DNA from: Canis aureus
Lineage: Eukaryota; Chordata; Mammalia; Carnivora; Canidae
Direction of reading: 5' to 3'
DNA length: 64,000 nucleotides
NCBI RefSeq assembly: GCF_053574225.1
Contig: NC_135622.1
Coordinates: 40,403,552 to 40,467,551, forward strand
The notes beneath the pieces are model-generated. The model made no database searches and was not told the origin of the DNA. It worked only from the letters and a program-made list of their open reading frames with translations. Positions 32,620 to 44,201 of this stretch are shown here, in pieces. A program made the position numbers and the translations under genes. Positions within the stretch are counted from its first letter, which is position 1, and each line of letters opens with the position of its first letter.

Positions 32620-34200
32620 AAAGTAATCATTGTAGTATGGGAGATGGGATGACTTTGGTCAGATGATCGTGTCCTAACCTGGAGCTGTTGCAGGGAAAAA
32701 CAAGGACCAATAGTTAGAAGCAGTTGACTCATTAGAAAGAAGAGCTTCTAGCGTGGGGGTGAGGCTGGGGGTGCAAATATGCTGCATCCATTCCACAGCT
32801 GCCCCTTCAATACCAATGAAAAACAGTTTATTTATCTACCATCTACCACTGAGCCTGGACAGCCTCTACATCCACCTTTACTTGGTCCTCCAAGCAGTCA
32901 CTAACAATAAGTTAGGGACAGCTCTCAAAAGTTGTTCTATTAGCTAGGCCAGCCTAAAGATGGAATGGGCTAACATAGGAGGGAGTGAGATCTTGGTCAC
33001 TGGTGGTGTCTAAGCATGGACTATGTGACCTGTGTGCAGAGGTGTTGCTATGGGGATTTGATCGTAGGTGAAAGTTGGAGCCCGACTGTCCCTAGGAGTC
33101 CATGGTTACAGATGGCTGGGGAAGGAAGCTGGAGCATTGGGGTAGGTTTCAGATTAGTAATAGAGGAAAGATTTGAGTGCCTCATCCTTGCTTTTTGGCT
33201 TCTTCTCCATGGTCCTCAAGCTTCAGATTCCTTACATAGAATAGTACCCAAGCCATTGGCAGTTTTTCTCCAGAGGTCCCTTCCTAGTCACAAAATGCCA
33301 ATATCTGCCTGGGGCTTAATTTGTGTGCAACTAATGCACTCACCTGAGAGGTTGATTGCCTCACCCAAGATCATGCAGCTGAGTGAATGGTAGGGCTGAG
33401 ATGGGACCTTGGGTCTCCTCTCCTCTTGCCCAGAACACTCTTCTGGAAGCACCAGCTGTGGAGCTGAGGGGTCCTCATTTGGTCTACACATGAGAGAAGC
33501 AGAAAGGACCAGATGGGCCTTACCACTTGAAGGGTGGTCCTCATGGTCCATGCTGGCTCCTGCAGGAGGCTACATACCGGTAACGTAAGTGTGACAGGTC
33601 TCCTATTACTATCTGGGCTTCACTGCCTCCAACCACCTCCTCACCTATGTCCTGTAAATAGGAAATGCTAGTATGACTAAGACGGCACCATGTGATGTGA
33701 AGGCAATCCCTCCAGCTTCTCCCTCCAGAGTAGATTTTCCGGGTTCATCTGAGCAGGGTGGGAGTCCCTGTGGCTATGTCTTTTCATTGGTTCCTGCAGT
33801 CTGTAACCTCACTGGGCGAGCAGTGGGAGGGGTGGGTAGAGAGTTTAAAGTCCCGCCTTGCCCAGACACAGAGCTTCTGTATCCCTGCTCTGTCTCTCCT
33901 TTAAGCCATTTTCATCTTGCAAAAATTGTAAGACCAGAAAAATGTGAGAGGAAAACCAGAAAGGAGTTCTCTGGAAGGAGCTCTTTGTCCCCATTGGCTA
34001 GTTGCGTGTTGAGCCCCTCTGGGTAGTAAACTCCATGGAAGGCACTGAATGCACATTATCTGAGAATTTCTTGCTGGCAGTGCTGTGACACCCTAGTATA
34101 TTTCAATCAGGTCTGAGGGATGCTGCTAGAAATTCAGTGGAACCTGTTTTCATGTTCATAGTCTGTAGCACAGTACCTAACCTTAGTAGGCATTAAAAAA
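32620..34200. other. Unique sequence with a weak MIR trace
   Basis: No gene is recognised. Bases 33335-33440 (gagaggttgattgcctcaccc, aagatcatgcagctgagtga) faintly resemble reversed MIR. Plus-strand frames near 33016 and 33673 exceed 115 codons but show no conserved motif. Confidence 0.4.
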
Positions 34201-34214
34201 TAATTAGCTAACAG

Positions 34215-34350
34215 ACTGAATGAATGATGAAGACCATTTTATAGATGAGAAAACCAAGGCATGTGATCCCTAGTTGATAGGCCAAGGCAGCAAAGGAGTT
34301 TTGGCAGAGCTGGGACTACAGCCAGGTCTTCTGCCTCCTGGTCTGGTTGA
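34215..34350 (-). repeat. MIR fragment, antisense
   Basis: accattttatagatgagaaaac, caaggcatgtgatccctagttg and tggcagagctgggactacagcc match reversed MIR. Confidence 0.65.
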
Positions 34351-34425
34351 GGGCAAGACTAGACCATCTCTCATATCCCTCTGTGCCCTCTAATATATGG
34401 GGACTCAGCAAATTCCTCTCTAGAC

Positions 34426-34575
34426 CAGTGCGATGAAGTAGAACTCTTCCTGCAGCGATAGACATACTCTAGAGCTGTGCTGGTACAGTAGCCACTGGCC
34501 ACATGTGGCTTTGGAACACGTAGAATGTGGCTGGTGTGACTGAGGAGCTGAATTTTTACCTCCTGTAGCTAGTGG
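34426..34575 (+). mobile_element. hAT-Charlie-type MER fragment
   Basis: cagtgcgatgaagtagaactctt, agctgtgctggtacagtagcc, actggccacatgtggcttt and gtgactgaggagctgaattttt match a well-known nonautonomous hAT element of eutherians. The exact MER number is not certain from memory. Noncoding. Confidence 0.65.
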
Positions 34576-34579
34576 CTAG

Positions 34580-36190
34580 CATGTGGGAAGGCACAGCTCT
34601 AGCATTCTCCCTCCCCCAAGGCCCAGCACCACAGCCTCTGCCAGACATTGATGCAGTGGAAGTTTGCAGTTGGCAATGGCACTTAGAGAAACTTCCCCTA
34701 TCCCTTGGCAAAACCCACCAACCCCTCCCCTCCAGATGCACCCGTCATTCTTCAGTAGCTGTGCTTCTATCTACAGAAGGGAGATGAAAACAAAATTGGG
34801 AGAGTTGAAGCAGAAAGACTATTGATTTTTAATCCTTTTTATCATCCAAGAATTTCAAGGTGTATTCTTCATGTCATTCCATTCCTCACCTGGGAGCTGG
34901 GAGAAACTGACCCGGAAGGCCTGGATGGCACCAAGTCATGTGAATTAAACACACTTTAAAGGAAACCTCTCTGGTCAACATCACTTTTTCTTAGCAAAAC
35001 ATGTGGCTCTTTACTACTATCTCCTGTTGGGCTCTTGCCAGGAGGGGATTTTTTTTTCTAGATAGATTAAACCATGAATCCATTAACCACTGATTTAATT
35101 TCTGGGCCCTCGTTCTTCTAAATTGTTATCATGTCACATAATAGATCCATGGCACATCTGAACTGGAAGACAATTCAGGCAATCTCCAGTCTGTAAAATT
35201 AATGAGGATAGGACAGTCACTGCTTATCCAAGCTTGTGCAATCACTAGACTGTGTTCTCTACACCATCATTGTAGTCATCACCATGATCCTCTGGGCTAT
35301 GTAAAAATTTCCCCCATTTCACAGGTAGGTGAGTAGCCGAGCTAGAATTTACCTGGTAGTCTGGCTAGCTCCGAGGCTGGGACTCTTCCTCTGTACCCTA
35401 AGCTTTCCAATCATTCAGTAGATAAGGACCCAGAGACCCAGAGAACTGTAATCACCCAGCAGTCAGGGCCTGACCCCCTGACTTTGTGATCCATTCAGTT
35501 GTACCCTTCAACCTCAGGTATACAGCCCCACACCCAGCTTGCACGTACTGCCCTTTATTTCTCTTTAGCAACACCCTTTTACCAAGAAAAAAAGGTCAAA
35601 GTACCTAGAGGTATTATTCAAGGCCCTCCACTATTTGGTCCCACTCACCCCTGCAACGGCGCCCATTGCCACTCAGGGGAGGTGTCTGAGCAAGCCCAAT
35701 GTGTACACTCCATCAACACTTTCAGAACCAAGCTTTTTCTCTTGCCACATTAAAAAAAAATTAAAAACAAATTACATACCTATATACTGACAAAGATGTT
35801 TTGGCATTAAAAATGTTTATTATGGCAATGTGCATTACAGTGAAAAGTGCAAAGTGAAAACAGCATACATGGTCAACCACAACAGAAATGTTAAGAACAG
35901 AGTCATTCAATTCTGTAGATTAATACAAAGCCACCAAAATGGAAGTAGGAGCCCACGACGAGGGAGCATTCGGCTGCCCACACTGGAAAGACCCGAAGGA
36001 GAATAGATGGGATCTCTCTGAGGCCTTGTGGACATATATGGCATTGTGCAAAACCAGAACTAGCTGAACTGGACCCCATAGTAATAATAATAAAAATAGT
36101 GATAATGTGGGTTAATCAACTTCGCATTAGTTTCTAAGTTCAAGTTTCCAGTGCTTGTCAGCTCTTCCTTGAAGCAATCCCTTGGGTGTT
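34580..36190. other. Unique sequence with a weak MIR trace
   Basis: No gene is recognised. Bases 35300-35410 (cccccatttcacaggtaggtg, gagctagaatttacctggtag) resemble reversed MIR weakly. A 35820-36130 AT-rich stretch contains a short (TAA)n run near 36080. Confidence 0.4.
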
Positions 36191-36204
36191 GGGAGACAAA
36201 AGCT

Positions 36205-36335
36205 GGGAGACAAAAGTTACAATGGACTTGGAGTCCAAAACCATTAGTCCAAGGCTCAGTAGGGTCACTGAGACCTCAGTGTGTCCATCTGTAAAATGGA
36301 TTGGATTCTATCCACTATAGGCAGCTGCGTTGAGC
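36205..36335 (+). repeat. MIR fragment, sense
   Basis: tggacttggagtccaaaacc and gtgtgtccatctgtaaaatgg in forward MIR order. Diverged. Confidence 0.5.
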
Positions 36336-36339
36336 ACCC

Positions 36340-37205
36340 CTGGCAGCCAGTGGCGCTCCCATTAGTGTGGCCCCGCTAGGAAGCAACACCATTCTGTGCT
36401 CCTTCGAAGCCCCAGGGAGAGTGAGGGCCGCTCCACCAAGGCACCCCAGGGGAAGATGGGGCCAACCACTGCTCCTTTTGGACTTGATGGCTTCCCAGGC
36501 TCTTCCTTGACTTGAATCAAATTGATTTGCAGCTGTCTGTCCACAGGGTGGCAGGAGTGGAGAGGCAGGAACCCATCATGGCTCCCCCTCTGGAGTCCTG
36601 CTGTGTTTGTGGCTTCTGCTAAACTGGAATATTAGAAGGTGGCCTAACTGCAAGGACGGCACCCCCCACACAAACCCCGGGGCTTCTCGTGCTTTAGCAA
36701 CCAATCAGAGGGCTGCTTCCAGACCCCAGTCAATGCACAAGGCAATTACCTGTCTCCATGGAAGATGGCTGTCACCAAATGCTCTTGCGAATTGTTGGGT
36801 TCCACAGGATGTGTTAGTGGAATGATTTCATCTCTATGCTTTTGTGCTTAAACAGCCTGGAACCTGCCCTCCTGGGCCACACAGGTGGAGGACAGGATCC
36901 CTATCTGATCTGATTTTTCAGCCCCTAATTCAGAATTGTATGAGATGGCTAAGAACAGTGGCTTTTCAGTTTGTTGAACAGCAGAATGTTTTTTTCCCTC
37001 AAATGAAATCTCATCTGAAATTTATATATTTATTTTGTAATTTCTAATTAATAATATTTACTTTTTTTTACAGTCAATCAGTGACAATAATGAGGTTGTT
37101 TTGATTAACAAATAAGATTAGATCAGGAACCAGGGATGACAGTTGCTTTTTTTTAATACAGCTTCAGCTTCTGATTTATATCTGTATTTTATTTTGCTGG
37201 TATCA
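36340..37205. other. Unique sequence, no gene recognised
   Basis: Bases 36620-36850 contain an inverted CCAAT context (aaccaatcagagggctgctt) and evenly mixed sequence that could be constrained, but there is no CpG cluster, TATA box or exon to support a promoter call. Confidence 0.35.
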
Positions 37206-37209
37206 TATT

Positions 37210-37425
37210 AATTATGCATAATCACTAATACTTCAGCACTGCTCTGAGTGCTTCAAACATTTTAACCACTTAAGCCTTAGAATTCTAATAGATCATATTC
37301 TCATACTCATATGAGGAAGTAGAGGCCCAGAGACCCGGAGAGGTGGCCCAAAATCACACAGCTAGGGAGTGGCCAGAGCTGGGGTTCAAACGAGGCAGGC
37401 CAGCTCCATTGCCTATGATTGGAAT
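37210..37425 (-). repeat. MIR, antisense
   Basis: gcactgctctgagtgcttcaa, acattttaaccacttaagcc, atgaggaagtagaggcccaga and aaatcacacagctagggagtgg match reversed MIR closely. Confidence 0.85.
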
Positions 37426-37463
37426 AACTATTTCCTTCTGGTTCTCAATGAAAAGCCTAATGG

Positions 37464-37803
37464 AGTTGATCCTTGAACAATGTGGGGGGGTGGAGTTAGG
37501 GCGCCGACCCCCTGACACACTAAAAAAAATCCACATATACCCTTTGACTCCCTGAAAAGTTACTACCAATAGTCTACTATTGACCAGAAGTCTTACTGAT
37601 AATGTAAACAGTCGACTAACCCAAGTTTGTATGTTATATGTATTATATTCTAGATTCTTACAATAGACTAAGCTAGAGAAAAGAAAATGTTAAGAAAGTC
37701 TAAAGGAAGAGAAAATACTTTAACGGTTCTGTATTGAAAAAAAAAAATCCGGTTATAAGTGGACTCCGTGCAGTTCAAGCCCATGTTGTTCAAGGGTCAA
37801 CTG
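37464..37803 (+). mobile_element. MER2-like Tigger DNA transposon remnant
   Basis: About 340 bp with inverted ends: agttgatccttgaacaa on the left and ttgttcaagggtcaact on the right (reverse complements with one mismatch). Internal text ggcgccgaccccctgacac, tactattgaccagaagtcttac, gttatatgtattatattcta and ataagtggactccgtgcagt matches the pogo/Tigger-derived MER2 family. It has no transposase and is immobile. Confidence 0.85.
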
Positions 37804-37805
37804 TA

Positions 37806-38720
37806 TATATATAAATATGTAGTTATAAATGATAACTTTTTAGTTACCTGCCCCGCAGACGTGGGCTATTCTTGAATTGAATTTGGAGGGCAGAAGTTTT
37901 ATTCCATGTCCTAACACAAAATAAATAAATAACCTAACCCTTGAAACACCCCCATTTGGATTCAGGGAACAGTTTGAAAATTCCTGACCTAGAGCACCAG
38001 GGACATATTGGAGGGACAATCAGTCTGTCAAAACACACGTGCAGAGAAGCCTCAGGGTGTAGTAGAGACAAAAGGCATTGGCTGGCATTTCACCAAATGG
38101 AACTCTCTCTTGTCTCTGGCACGACCAATAGTCCCCATTACAAATCTTCCAGCTGGTAAACAGAATGATGCCACTGACATTTAATTGAAATGTCAGCACA
38201 TTTAGAAAGAGCCCTGATGAAACTGCCAAGTTAAAGTTATCGCTGATGACTTAAGCTAAATGGAAACAGAAAATCACCACTAACATCCCTCTCCCCGCCC
38301 CCACACACAGTATCGCATCAGACAGAGAGAAAGCAGAGAGCTTTAGCTGTCCAAGAAAAAATTTATAGATGGTTTTTAAATGGAGTTTTATTTTCACTAT
38401 GAAAAACCATGGGGCAATTGGAAAAACTTGTGAAAGTAATCAGGTCCAAGACAGGCCAATGTCCATGTAAATCAATTCAACAAGCATACACTGATTAAAT
38501 TGCCTTTGGATGGTAATATCACCTTACATTTATTTGCATAGCTTACAGTTTATAGAGGCCATGGTAGATGGCAGAAATGGTCCTAATTCTGCACCCTTCC
38601 CTGCATCCTCACTTCATGCTACTGTAACTCAGCAGTGCTCTCCCACTCTGATGCTGGGCTTAACCATGGGATTTACTTTAGCTAATAGGCTGTTTGGAGG
38701 ACATGACAGATGCAGAGTGT
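37806..38720. other. Unique sequence with a near-palindromic site
   Basis: No gene is recognised. At 38174-38196 two 9-base arms (ctgacattt and aaatgtcag) surround aattg, giving a near-perfect palindrome with a homeodomain-like core in a smooth AT-rich block (38150-38270). Confidence 0.4.
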
Positions 38721-38739
38721 TGAAAAGCACCTGTGTGTT

Positions 38740-38904
38740 GGGTGGCTCAGCAGGTGAGTGTCTGCCTTTGGCTTGGGTCGTGGTCCTGGGATCCTGGGAT
38801 TGAATCCCACAACAGGCTCCCTGCAGGGAACCTTCTTCTCCCTCTGCCTACATCTCTGCCTCTCTCTCTCTGTCTCTCATGAATAAATAAAATCTTTAAG
38901 AAAA
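38740..38904 (+). mobile_element. SINEC, sense, slightly 5'-truncated, 18-bp target duplication
   Basis: Body from gggtggctcagcaggtgagtg through gggattgaatcccacaacag, cttcttctccctctgcctac and gaataaataaaatctttaag. Perfect 18-bp direct repeat gaaaagcacctgtgtgtt at 38722-38739 and 38905-38922. The body is diverged although the target duplication is intact. Confidence 0.95.
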
Positions 38905-38924
38905 GAAAAGCACCTGTGTGTTTC

Positions 38925-39955
38925 TACTCCTCCTTCCCTGTGCCATCTCCACTAGAAGAATGTGCCCGTGGAACAGAGCCCCAATTGTCCCAAAGCCGTC
39001 CTAGATCAGCAATAGCTAGCCAAACCTCAGTGATACAAGAGAGCTTAGTCCCCATCCACAGAGCCAATCAAGTGACTTGCAGCTGACCACGGGTGCTTGA
39101 AGAAGCACATAGCTGGGAGCAGCTAAGCCCAGATCACCTGGACCCTACAGATACGTGAGCTAATTCAGTGTTTATTACTGTATGCCACTGTGGTTTTGAG
39201 AGTTTTGTTAAGGGTCACTATTGTAGCAGCACACATCTGATGAAGAGACTTGCCTTGTATGACCTCCTGTGTCTCCTCCCTACGACGGAATGGTTACCTC
39301 ACCCACTTTATAAATGAGAACACTGTGATTCATACAGGTTAAGTGGATTGGCTTTATTTCCACAGCTTCTTCTGATGCCTCGTCTCCATTCAGGCTCAAG
39401 TCAGGCAGCCTCTCTGAAATACTTAACCAACAGCATTAACCTAGAGGCTGAATCCATTTTTTTTCTTTTAGATCAAGGAGGCAGTTTTTATAGGTTGAAA
39501 GCGTAGAGGGAGCGAGCAGATGTTTCAGAAGTCCTTGGGCCCAAAAGGCAGAAGCTGCAGAAGCGTTTGGCTCTGTAGGCCCCCTTCCACTCTCTCACCC
39601 TGGGACACCTCTCTCCTTCCCTGGGTTCTACTCTGCTTTGAAGACATACCCGACACAGTCCATGGTAGCTGTATGTTTCTCTTACCATCTCTCTGTGGCC
39701 AATTCCATTCACAGGCATTCTGAAAATGCTTCACAGAAATCCCTTCCAGGTAGGGAGGGAAATCACTGGGGAGTTATGGAGAAATGATCAAAAATGATTT
39801 TTTTGACCCTACAACATCTTAAAAATCTATTCTTGCTTCCAATGTCCCCCAGCTAACTTCCAAACTCACGTAAGATCCTTTATGGTCTGGACCAACCTAT
39901 AATTTGAACATCACCACTGCTTCCCACTTCCATCCCCAAATTTCTTTCTGTTTCA
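38925..39955. other. Unique sequence with a weak L2 trace
   Basis: No gene is recognised. Bases 39810-39940 (caacatcttaaaaatctattc, gatcctttatggtctggacc) resemble an L2 internal-3' pattern in sense. A weak MIR-like segment is near 39300-39345. Confidence 0.4.
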
Positions 39956-39969
39956 GAATCAGAAATGTC

Positions 39970-40070
39970 CAGCCCTTTTTGGATAAGTGGCCAAGACCAT
40001 ACATCTAGGGAGTGGCAGCACTGGTCTTCGAACCCAGGCAGGCTAGCTCCACAGTCCATGATCTATGACT
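39970..40070 (-). repeat. MIR fragment, antisense
   Basis: gtggccaagaccatacatcta, gggagtggcagcactggtc and ttcgaacccaggcaggctagc match the reversed MIR core to tRNA head. Confidence 0.7.
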
Positions 40071-40450
40071 CAGGCAGCATTTTGAACTTTTGCCTCTACT
40101 TATACTCCCCAATCTGTTCTGCATTATCTTCTCTTCCTTTTTCTTTACCTGCTGAGCCTCTTTTTTTCCTATAAGATGACATTCACTTCTTTAAATACTT
40201 TAAGGACCCACTCACATTATGTATTTGCTCATGCATTTTTCTTTTTATCTGCCTGAGGCTGTGAATTGTCCTGCTGCTGAAGCCACATGGCGGCCAGGGT
40301 CATGCAGAGAGCCCTCAGAAATCACAAGGAAATAAATAGTAGACTTTGTTATACTTCTGGTTAAGGGTGAAATATGAAGGGCCCCAAGACTGTAGGCTTT
40401 ACATGTGGAGAGGGAGGGACATGACTACTCCTCCTTAGAAACAGGAAATT

Positions 40451-40541
40451 CTGAGGGGGGCACTTGGGATGAGCACTGGGTGTTATGCTATATGTTGGCA
40501 AATTGCACTCCAATAAAAAAAAATAAAAAAAAAAAAAAGAA
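40451..40541 (+). mobile_element. Tail-only L1_Cf insertion (91 bp)
   Basis: Only the last part of the L1_Cf 3' UTR is present: ggggcacttgggatgagcac, tgggtgttatgctatatgttgg, caaattgcactccaataaaa and an A-rich tail. Perfect 14-bp target duplication agaaacaggaaatt at 40437-40450 and 40542-40555; the 5' junction cctt/agaa fits L1 endonuclease. It lacks 3 bases (atg) seen in the other L1_Cf copies. Confidence 0.95.
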
Positions 40542-40679
40542 AGAAACAGGAAATTTGAAACAGACCCATTACGTTATGTGGGTCTTAAACACCTGCTCAC
40601 CAGGAGCCTTCATATGCGCTCACAGGTAAGATAAATCCCCAATTCCTCTAGCCTGTAAAGGTACCAATCACATTGATTA

Positions 40680-40855
40680 CAAGTGCCTCTTTTCACTGAT
40701 CTACTCGCCCACTTGCTGTGCGCTCATCAAAAGTAGATTCCCTCTTTTGTTTACGTTTGTATTTCCATATCTGCCCTTCAACTTCCTCACCCCAGCTCCA
40801 AGCACTAGCATAATGCCTGGCATGTATTACAAACACTCAGTGCTTGCTTGCAGAA
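40680..40855 (+). repeat. L2 3' end, sense
   Basis: acttgctgtgcgctcatcaaa, tttgtttacgtttgtatttcc, gcactagcataatgcctggc and atgtattacaaacactcagtg follow the L2 terminal order. Confidence 0.65.
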
Positions 40856-40979
40856 AAGTGAAAACTAAAACGGGCTATTGGGCAGTAGACCCCTAGGGGT
40901 TCCTCTAAGAAGTAAAGGCACCTCCTCAGAGCCTTTGATGAATTCTCCTAAAAAGCTGGGCATGCAGAAGAAATAGCAT

Positions 40980-41085
40980 GTGCTCCGGAGTCAGAAGGTC
41001 CTAGGAAGATCAGTTAATTTCATTGATCTTTAGTTTCCTAATCTGCAAAATGGAGATTAGTATATGGTATTATTTTAATGCTATC
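40980..41085 (+). repeat. MIR fragment, sense
   Basis: gtgctccggagtcagaaggtc, ttgatctttagtttcctaatc and tgcaaaatggagattagtat follow forward MIR. Confidence 0.65.
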
Positions 41086-41089
41086 ACTG

Positions 41090-41900
41090 GGGGGAAAAAG
41101 AAAAGGAAAGAAAAGCTCATTTTTCCAGAATCCATGATGCACTGGGGAGGAGAGCAGGGTGGAGAGTGGCAGGCATATGTATTTTGAAAATCTCTCCCCA
41201 AAGGATTCTGATATAGTAACCCACCCCCCATGTCTGAAGAAAGGAAAGTTGGACTGGGATGAAGGCGCACATAGAGTTCTGGGAGAATTCAGAAGTTCAG
41301 ATGGTGATAAATGGAGAGGAGTTGACTCCCAGAAGAGGGATGATGACAAAAAACACGTAGAGGTAAAGAAAGACCACAGCTGGATGTCTTTACTATCCAT
41401 ATAGAGCAGGAATAGATATAGGAAAAGTCCATTAAGATATCATTTGGATGTCTCATTGACCTGGCCTGTCTTTTGGGATTCCATGGTCCAAACTCATGGA
41501 GAATGTCAGAAGGATAGGAAGGCATACTCAGGACAATGATGGGGAAACTGAAGATGCTTTCGTTTGGCCCTGGTCTTGTGGGAAAGAGAGAATCCAAGAA
41601 AGAGGAACAGATGTTGGCAGTGAAGCAGAAAACCAGCAGGCCGGTCACCCAGTCTGTGGGAGAAAAGCCAAGCAGCAACACATCCAAAAGAGAGCCCAGA
41701 GAGGATGTCCCGGCAGAACTTTTGAGAGATGCTCAATCCCCTAGGCTCTCACATTGATTTAGCCAAGGTCTTAACCATGTCTTTCCTGGACCAAAGCAGG
41801 AACCTCTCAACTGGTCTTTGTACCACCCACTTTTGCTTCCTGTTATCTGCCCAACCACTACCACCAGAATGATCTTTTTCCCCTGCTCTGTTTTTACAGG
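41090..41900. other. Unique sequence with a weak L2 trace
   Basis: Open frames of 60-132 codons on both strands between 41038 and 41760 overlap each other and show no conserved domain. Bases 41770-41890 faintly resemble L2. No gene is called. Confidence 0.35.
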
Positions 41901-41904
41901 GATA

Positions 41905-42660
41905 TTAAAAGTATAATCATGTATAGATTTATGTATTCAATATATGCATATATACTATACTGCTCTTTGTAATTATTTTATTAAAAGGGGATTGATTATA
42001 TTATACATACCCTTCTGTATCTTTTCTCATCCAATAAAACCCATGGAATTCCCTCTAAGTCTGCTGTCAGTTTTTTGTGGTTATGTAATATTCCACAGTA
42101 TAATGTACCACAACTTCTTCAGTTTAGGGTCACCATAGACATCAATGGACAATTCAGCAAATTATGAATTCATAATAAAAAGATATTGATATTGAAAAAG
42201 ATATATTCAACTGATGAGAAAAGATATATGTCATTCATATGAATTATGAATTGGCCATATATACAAGTATATATATATGTATATATATCTCTGTGTTTGT
42301 GCCCTTAGAAAATATTATTTTCATTTACATCGGATAGATTCACAGAAGTAAGACTGGTAGGTCAATATATGTACTTTGAATCTTAATAATTGTTGCTTGC
42401 CAGCTTCTAAAATAGCTATAACTATATCACTATCCTGACCAGCAATGTATGAGAACCCTCTGTTCCCCAGATCCCTGCAAGCAATAGATATGAGAGTGCT
42501 TTTTAATTTTTGCCAGTCTGATGGGTACAAAAAGATATCTCATTGTTATTTTAATTTAGACTTCTGTGACTATCAGTGAATAGAGTATATTTGGTGCCGT
42601 TTGCATATGCCCTTCTATGAATTGTATTTTGATATAATTTTTTCTATTTATTATGATTTA
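41905..42660 (-). mobile_element. Old L1M/L1ME-type 3' region, antisense
   Basis: gtggttatgtaatattccacag, gtaagactggtaggtcaatat, ctgaccagcaatgtatgagaa, ttttgccagtctgatgggtac and tctcattgttattttaattt match a reversed old L1 3' end. A (TA)n-rich patch lies at 42268-42290. Fully decayed. Confidence 0.65.
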
Positions 42661-42794
42661 GTCTTTTTGTCAATTTGTGATTTCTCTCTGCAGAGCAGAG
42701 GAATTAACCCTGTATCTACCATCTGAATTACAAACATTTTTATGAATCTACTGCATGTCTTATTACTTTGTTTTTGTTAAAATGCATAACCTAA

Positions 42795-43480
42795 ATTTTT
42801 TGTTGAGATATAATTTGCATGCCATAAAATATACATTTTTAAGTGTGCAAGTCATTAGTTTTTAGTGGATTCACAAAGTGTGTGCCCATCACCACTATCT
42901 AATTCTAGAACATATTCATCACCCTGGAGAAACCTGTACCCATTAGCAGTCACTCCCCATTTCCCTCCTCCCCTCCCCCAGACCCCGACAATCACAAATC
43001 TGCCAGCTGTCTCGGTGGATTTGCCTATTCTTCACATTTTATGTAAATGGAATTCTACAATATGTGACCTTTTGTGTATGCTTCATTTACTTAGCATAAT
43101 GTTTTCAGGGTCCATTCATGTAGCATGTGTCAAAACTTTCTTATGGCTCTATATTCCATTGTATGGATCTACTATATTTTACTTATTTATCAACTGATGG
43201 ACATTTAGGTTACTTCCAGTTACTTCCACCTGTGGGCTACTGGGACTATGTGCTATGGGAATATAAACTGCTATGAACATCATATACAAGTTTTTGCACA
43301 AATGTGTGTTTTCGTTTCTCCTAGGTCTATATTTAGGAGTGTGACTGCTGGGTCATATGCTAATTCTATATTTAACTTCTGAGAAACTGCCAAGCTAGTT
43401 GTTTTCCAAAGAAGCTGCATCATTTTACATTCCCCCAGTAATGTATGAGGGTTCCAATTTCCTCCCTAGTCTAAGTCTTG
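42795..43480 (-). mobile_element. Old L1M 3' end, antisense
   Basis: tgttgagatataatttgcatg, gtgtgcccatcaccactatct, aaacctgtacccattagcag, gtatgcttcatttacttagc, atattccattgtatggatct and gtgactgctgggtcatatgc are the classic reversed L1M 3' UTR and ORF2 end. Confidence 0.85.
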
Positions 43481-43489
43481 GAAACCGTT

Positions 43490-44013
43490 TGTAAAGGGTT
43501 TTAGTGCTAAGTCTTCTGTATAACTTTGGTGGAATTCACCAATGAAGCCACTTGATCCGGACTTGTCTTTATAGGATGTTTCTTATATTACTAATTCAAT
43601 CTGTTTACTTGTTATAGGTCTACTCAGATTTTTTATTTCTTCTTGAGTGAGTGTAAATTCTTCTAGAAATATGTCCATTTTATTTGGATCATTTAGTTTG
43701 TTAGCCTATAATTGTTCATAGTATTCCTTTATAATCCTGTTTATTATAAGGTCAATAGTAATGTTCCCTTCTGCATTCTTAATTTTAGTTATTTGAGTCT
43801 TCTCTCTTTTTTTTTTCATCAATTTGGTTAAAGATTAATCAATTTTGTTGATTTTTTACTTATTTATTTTTGTTTTTTCTATTTCTATTTCATTTATTTG
43901 CATTCTGATCTTTATTCTTTCCCTCCTCTGCTCATTTTGCATTTTGTTTACTCTGATTTTTCTAGTTTCTTAATTAAGGTAAGTTAGGTTTTTGTTTTGA
44001 AATCTTTCTTCTT
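43490..44013 (-). mobile_element. Old L1 ORF2 reverse-transcriptase region, antisense
   Basis: cttctgtataactttggtgg, attcaccaatgaagccacttg, tcttcttgagtgagtgtaaat, tcaatagtaatgttcccttc and cattctgatctttattctttc match reversed ORF2. It may belong with 42795-43480 across a deletion. Broken. Confidence 0.75.
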
Positions 44014-44184
44014 GGGGCAGCCCCGGTGGCACAGTGGCTTAGCGCCGCCTGCAGCCCAGGGCGTGATCCTGGAGACCCTGGATCGAGTCCCACGTCAGGC
44101 TCTCTGTATGATGCCTGCTTCTCCCTCTGCCTCTCTCTGTCTCTATGAATAAATTTAAAAAAAATCTAAAAAAAAAAAAAAAAA
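44014..44184 (+). mobile_element. SINEC2-like SINE, sense, 15-bp target duplication
   Basis: ggggcagccccggtggcacag start, ggcgtgatcctggagaccctg, gatcgagtcccacgtcaggc B-box region, cctgcttctccctctgcctc and an A-rich tail. Perfect duplication gaaatctttcttctt at 43999-44013 and 44185-44199; the junction tttt/gaaa fits L1 endonuclease. Confidence 0.95.
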
Positions 44185-44201
44185 GAAATCTTTCTTCTTA
44201 G

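Noticed and set aside
41038..41760. Cluster of overlapping frames on both strands up to 132 codons
   Set aside because: Mutually overlapping, low-stop composition effect with no conserved features.
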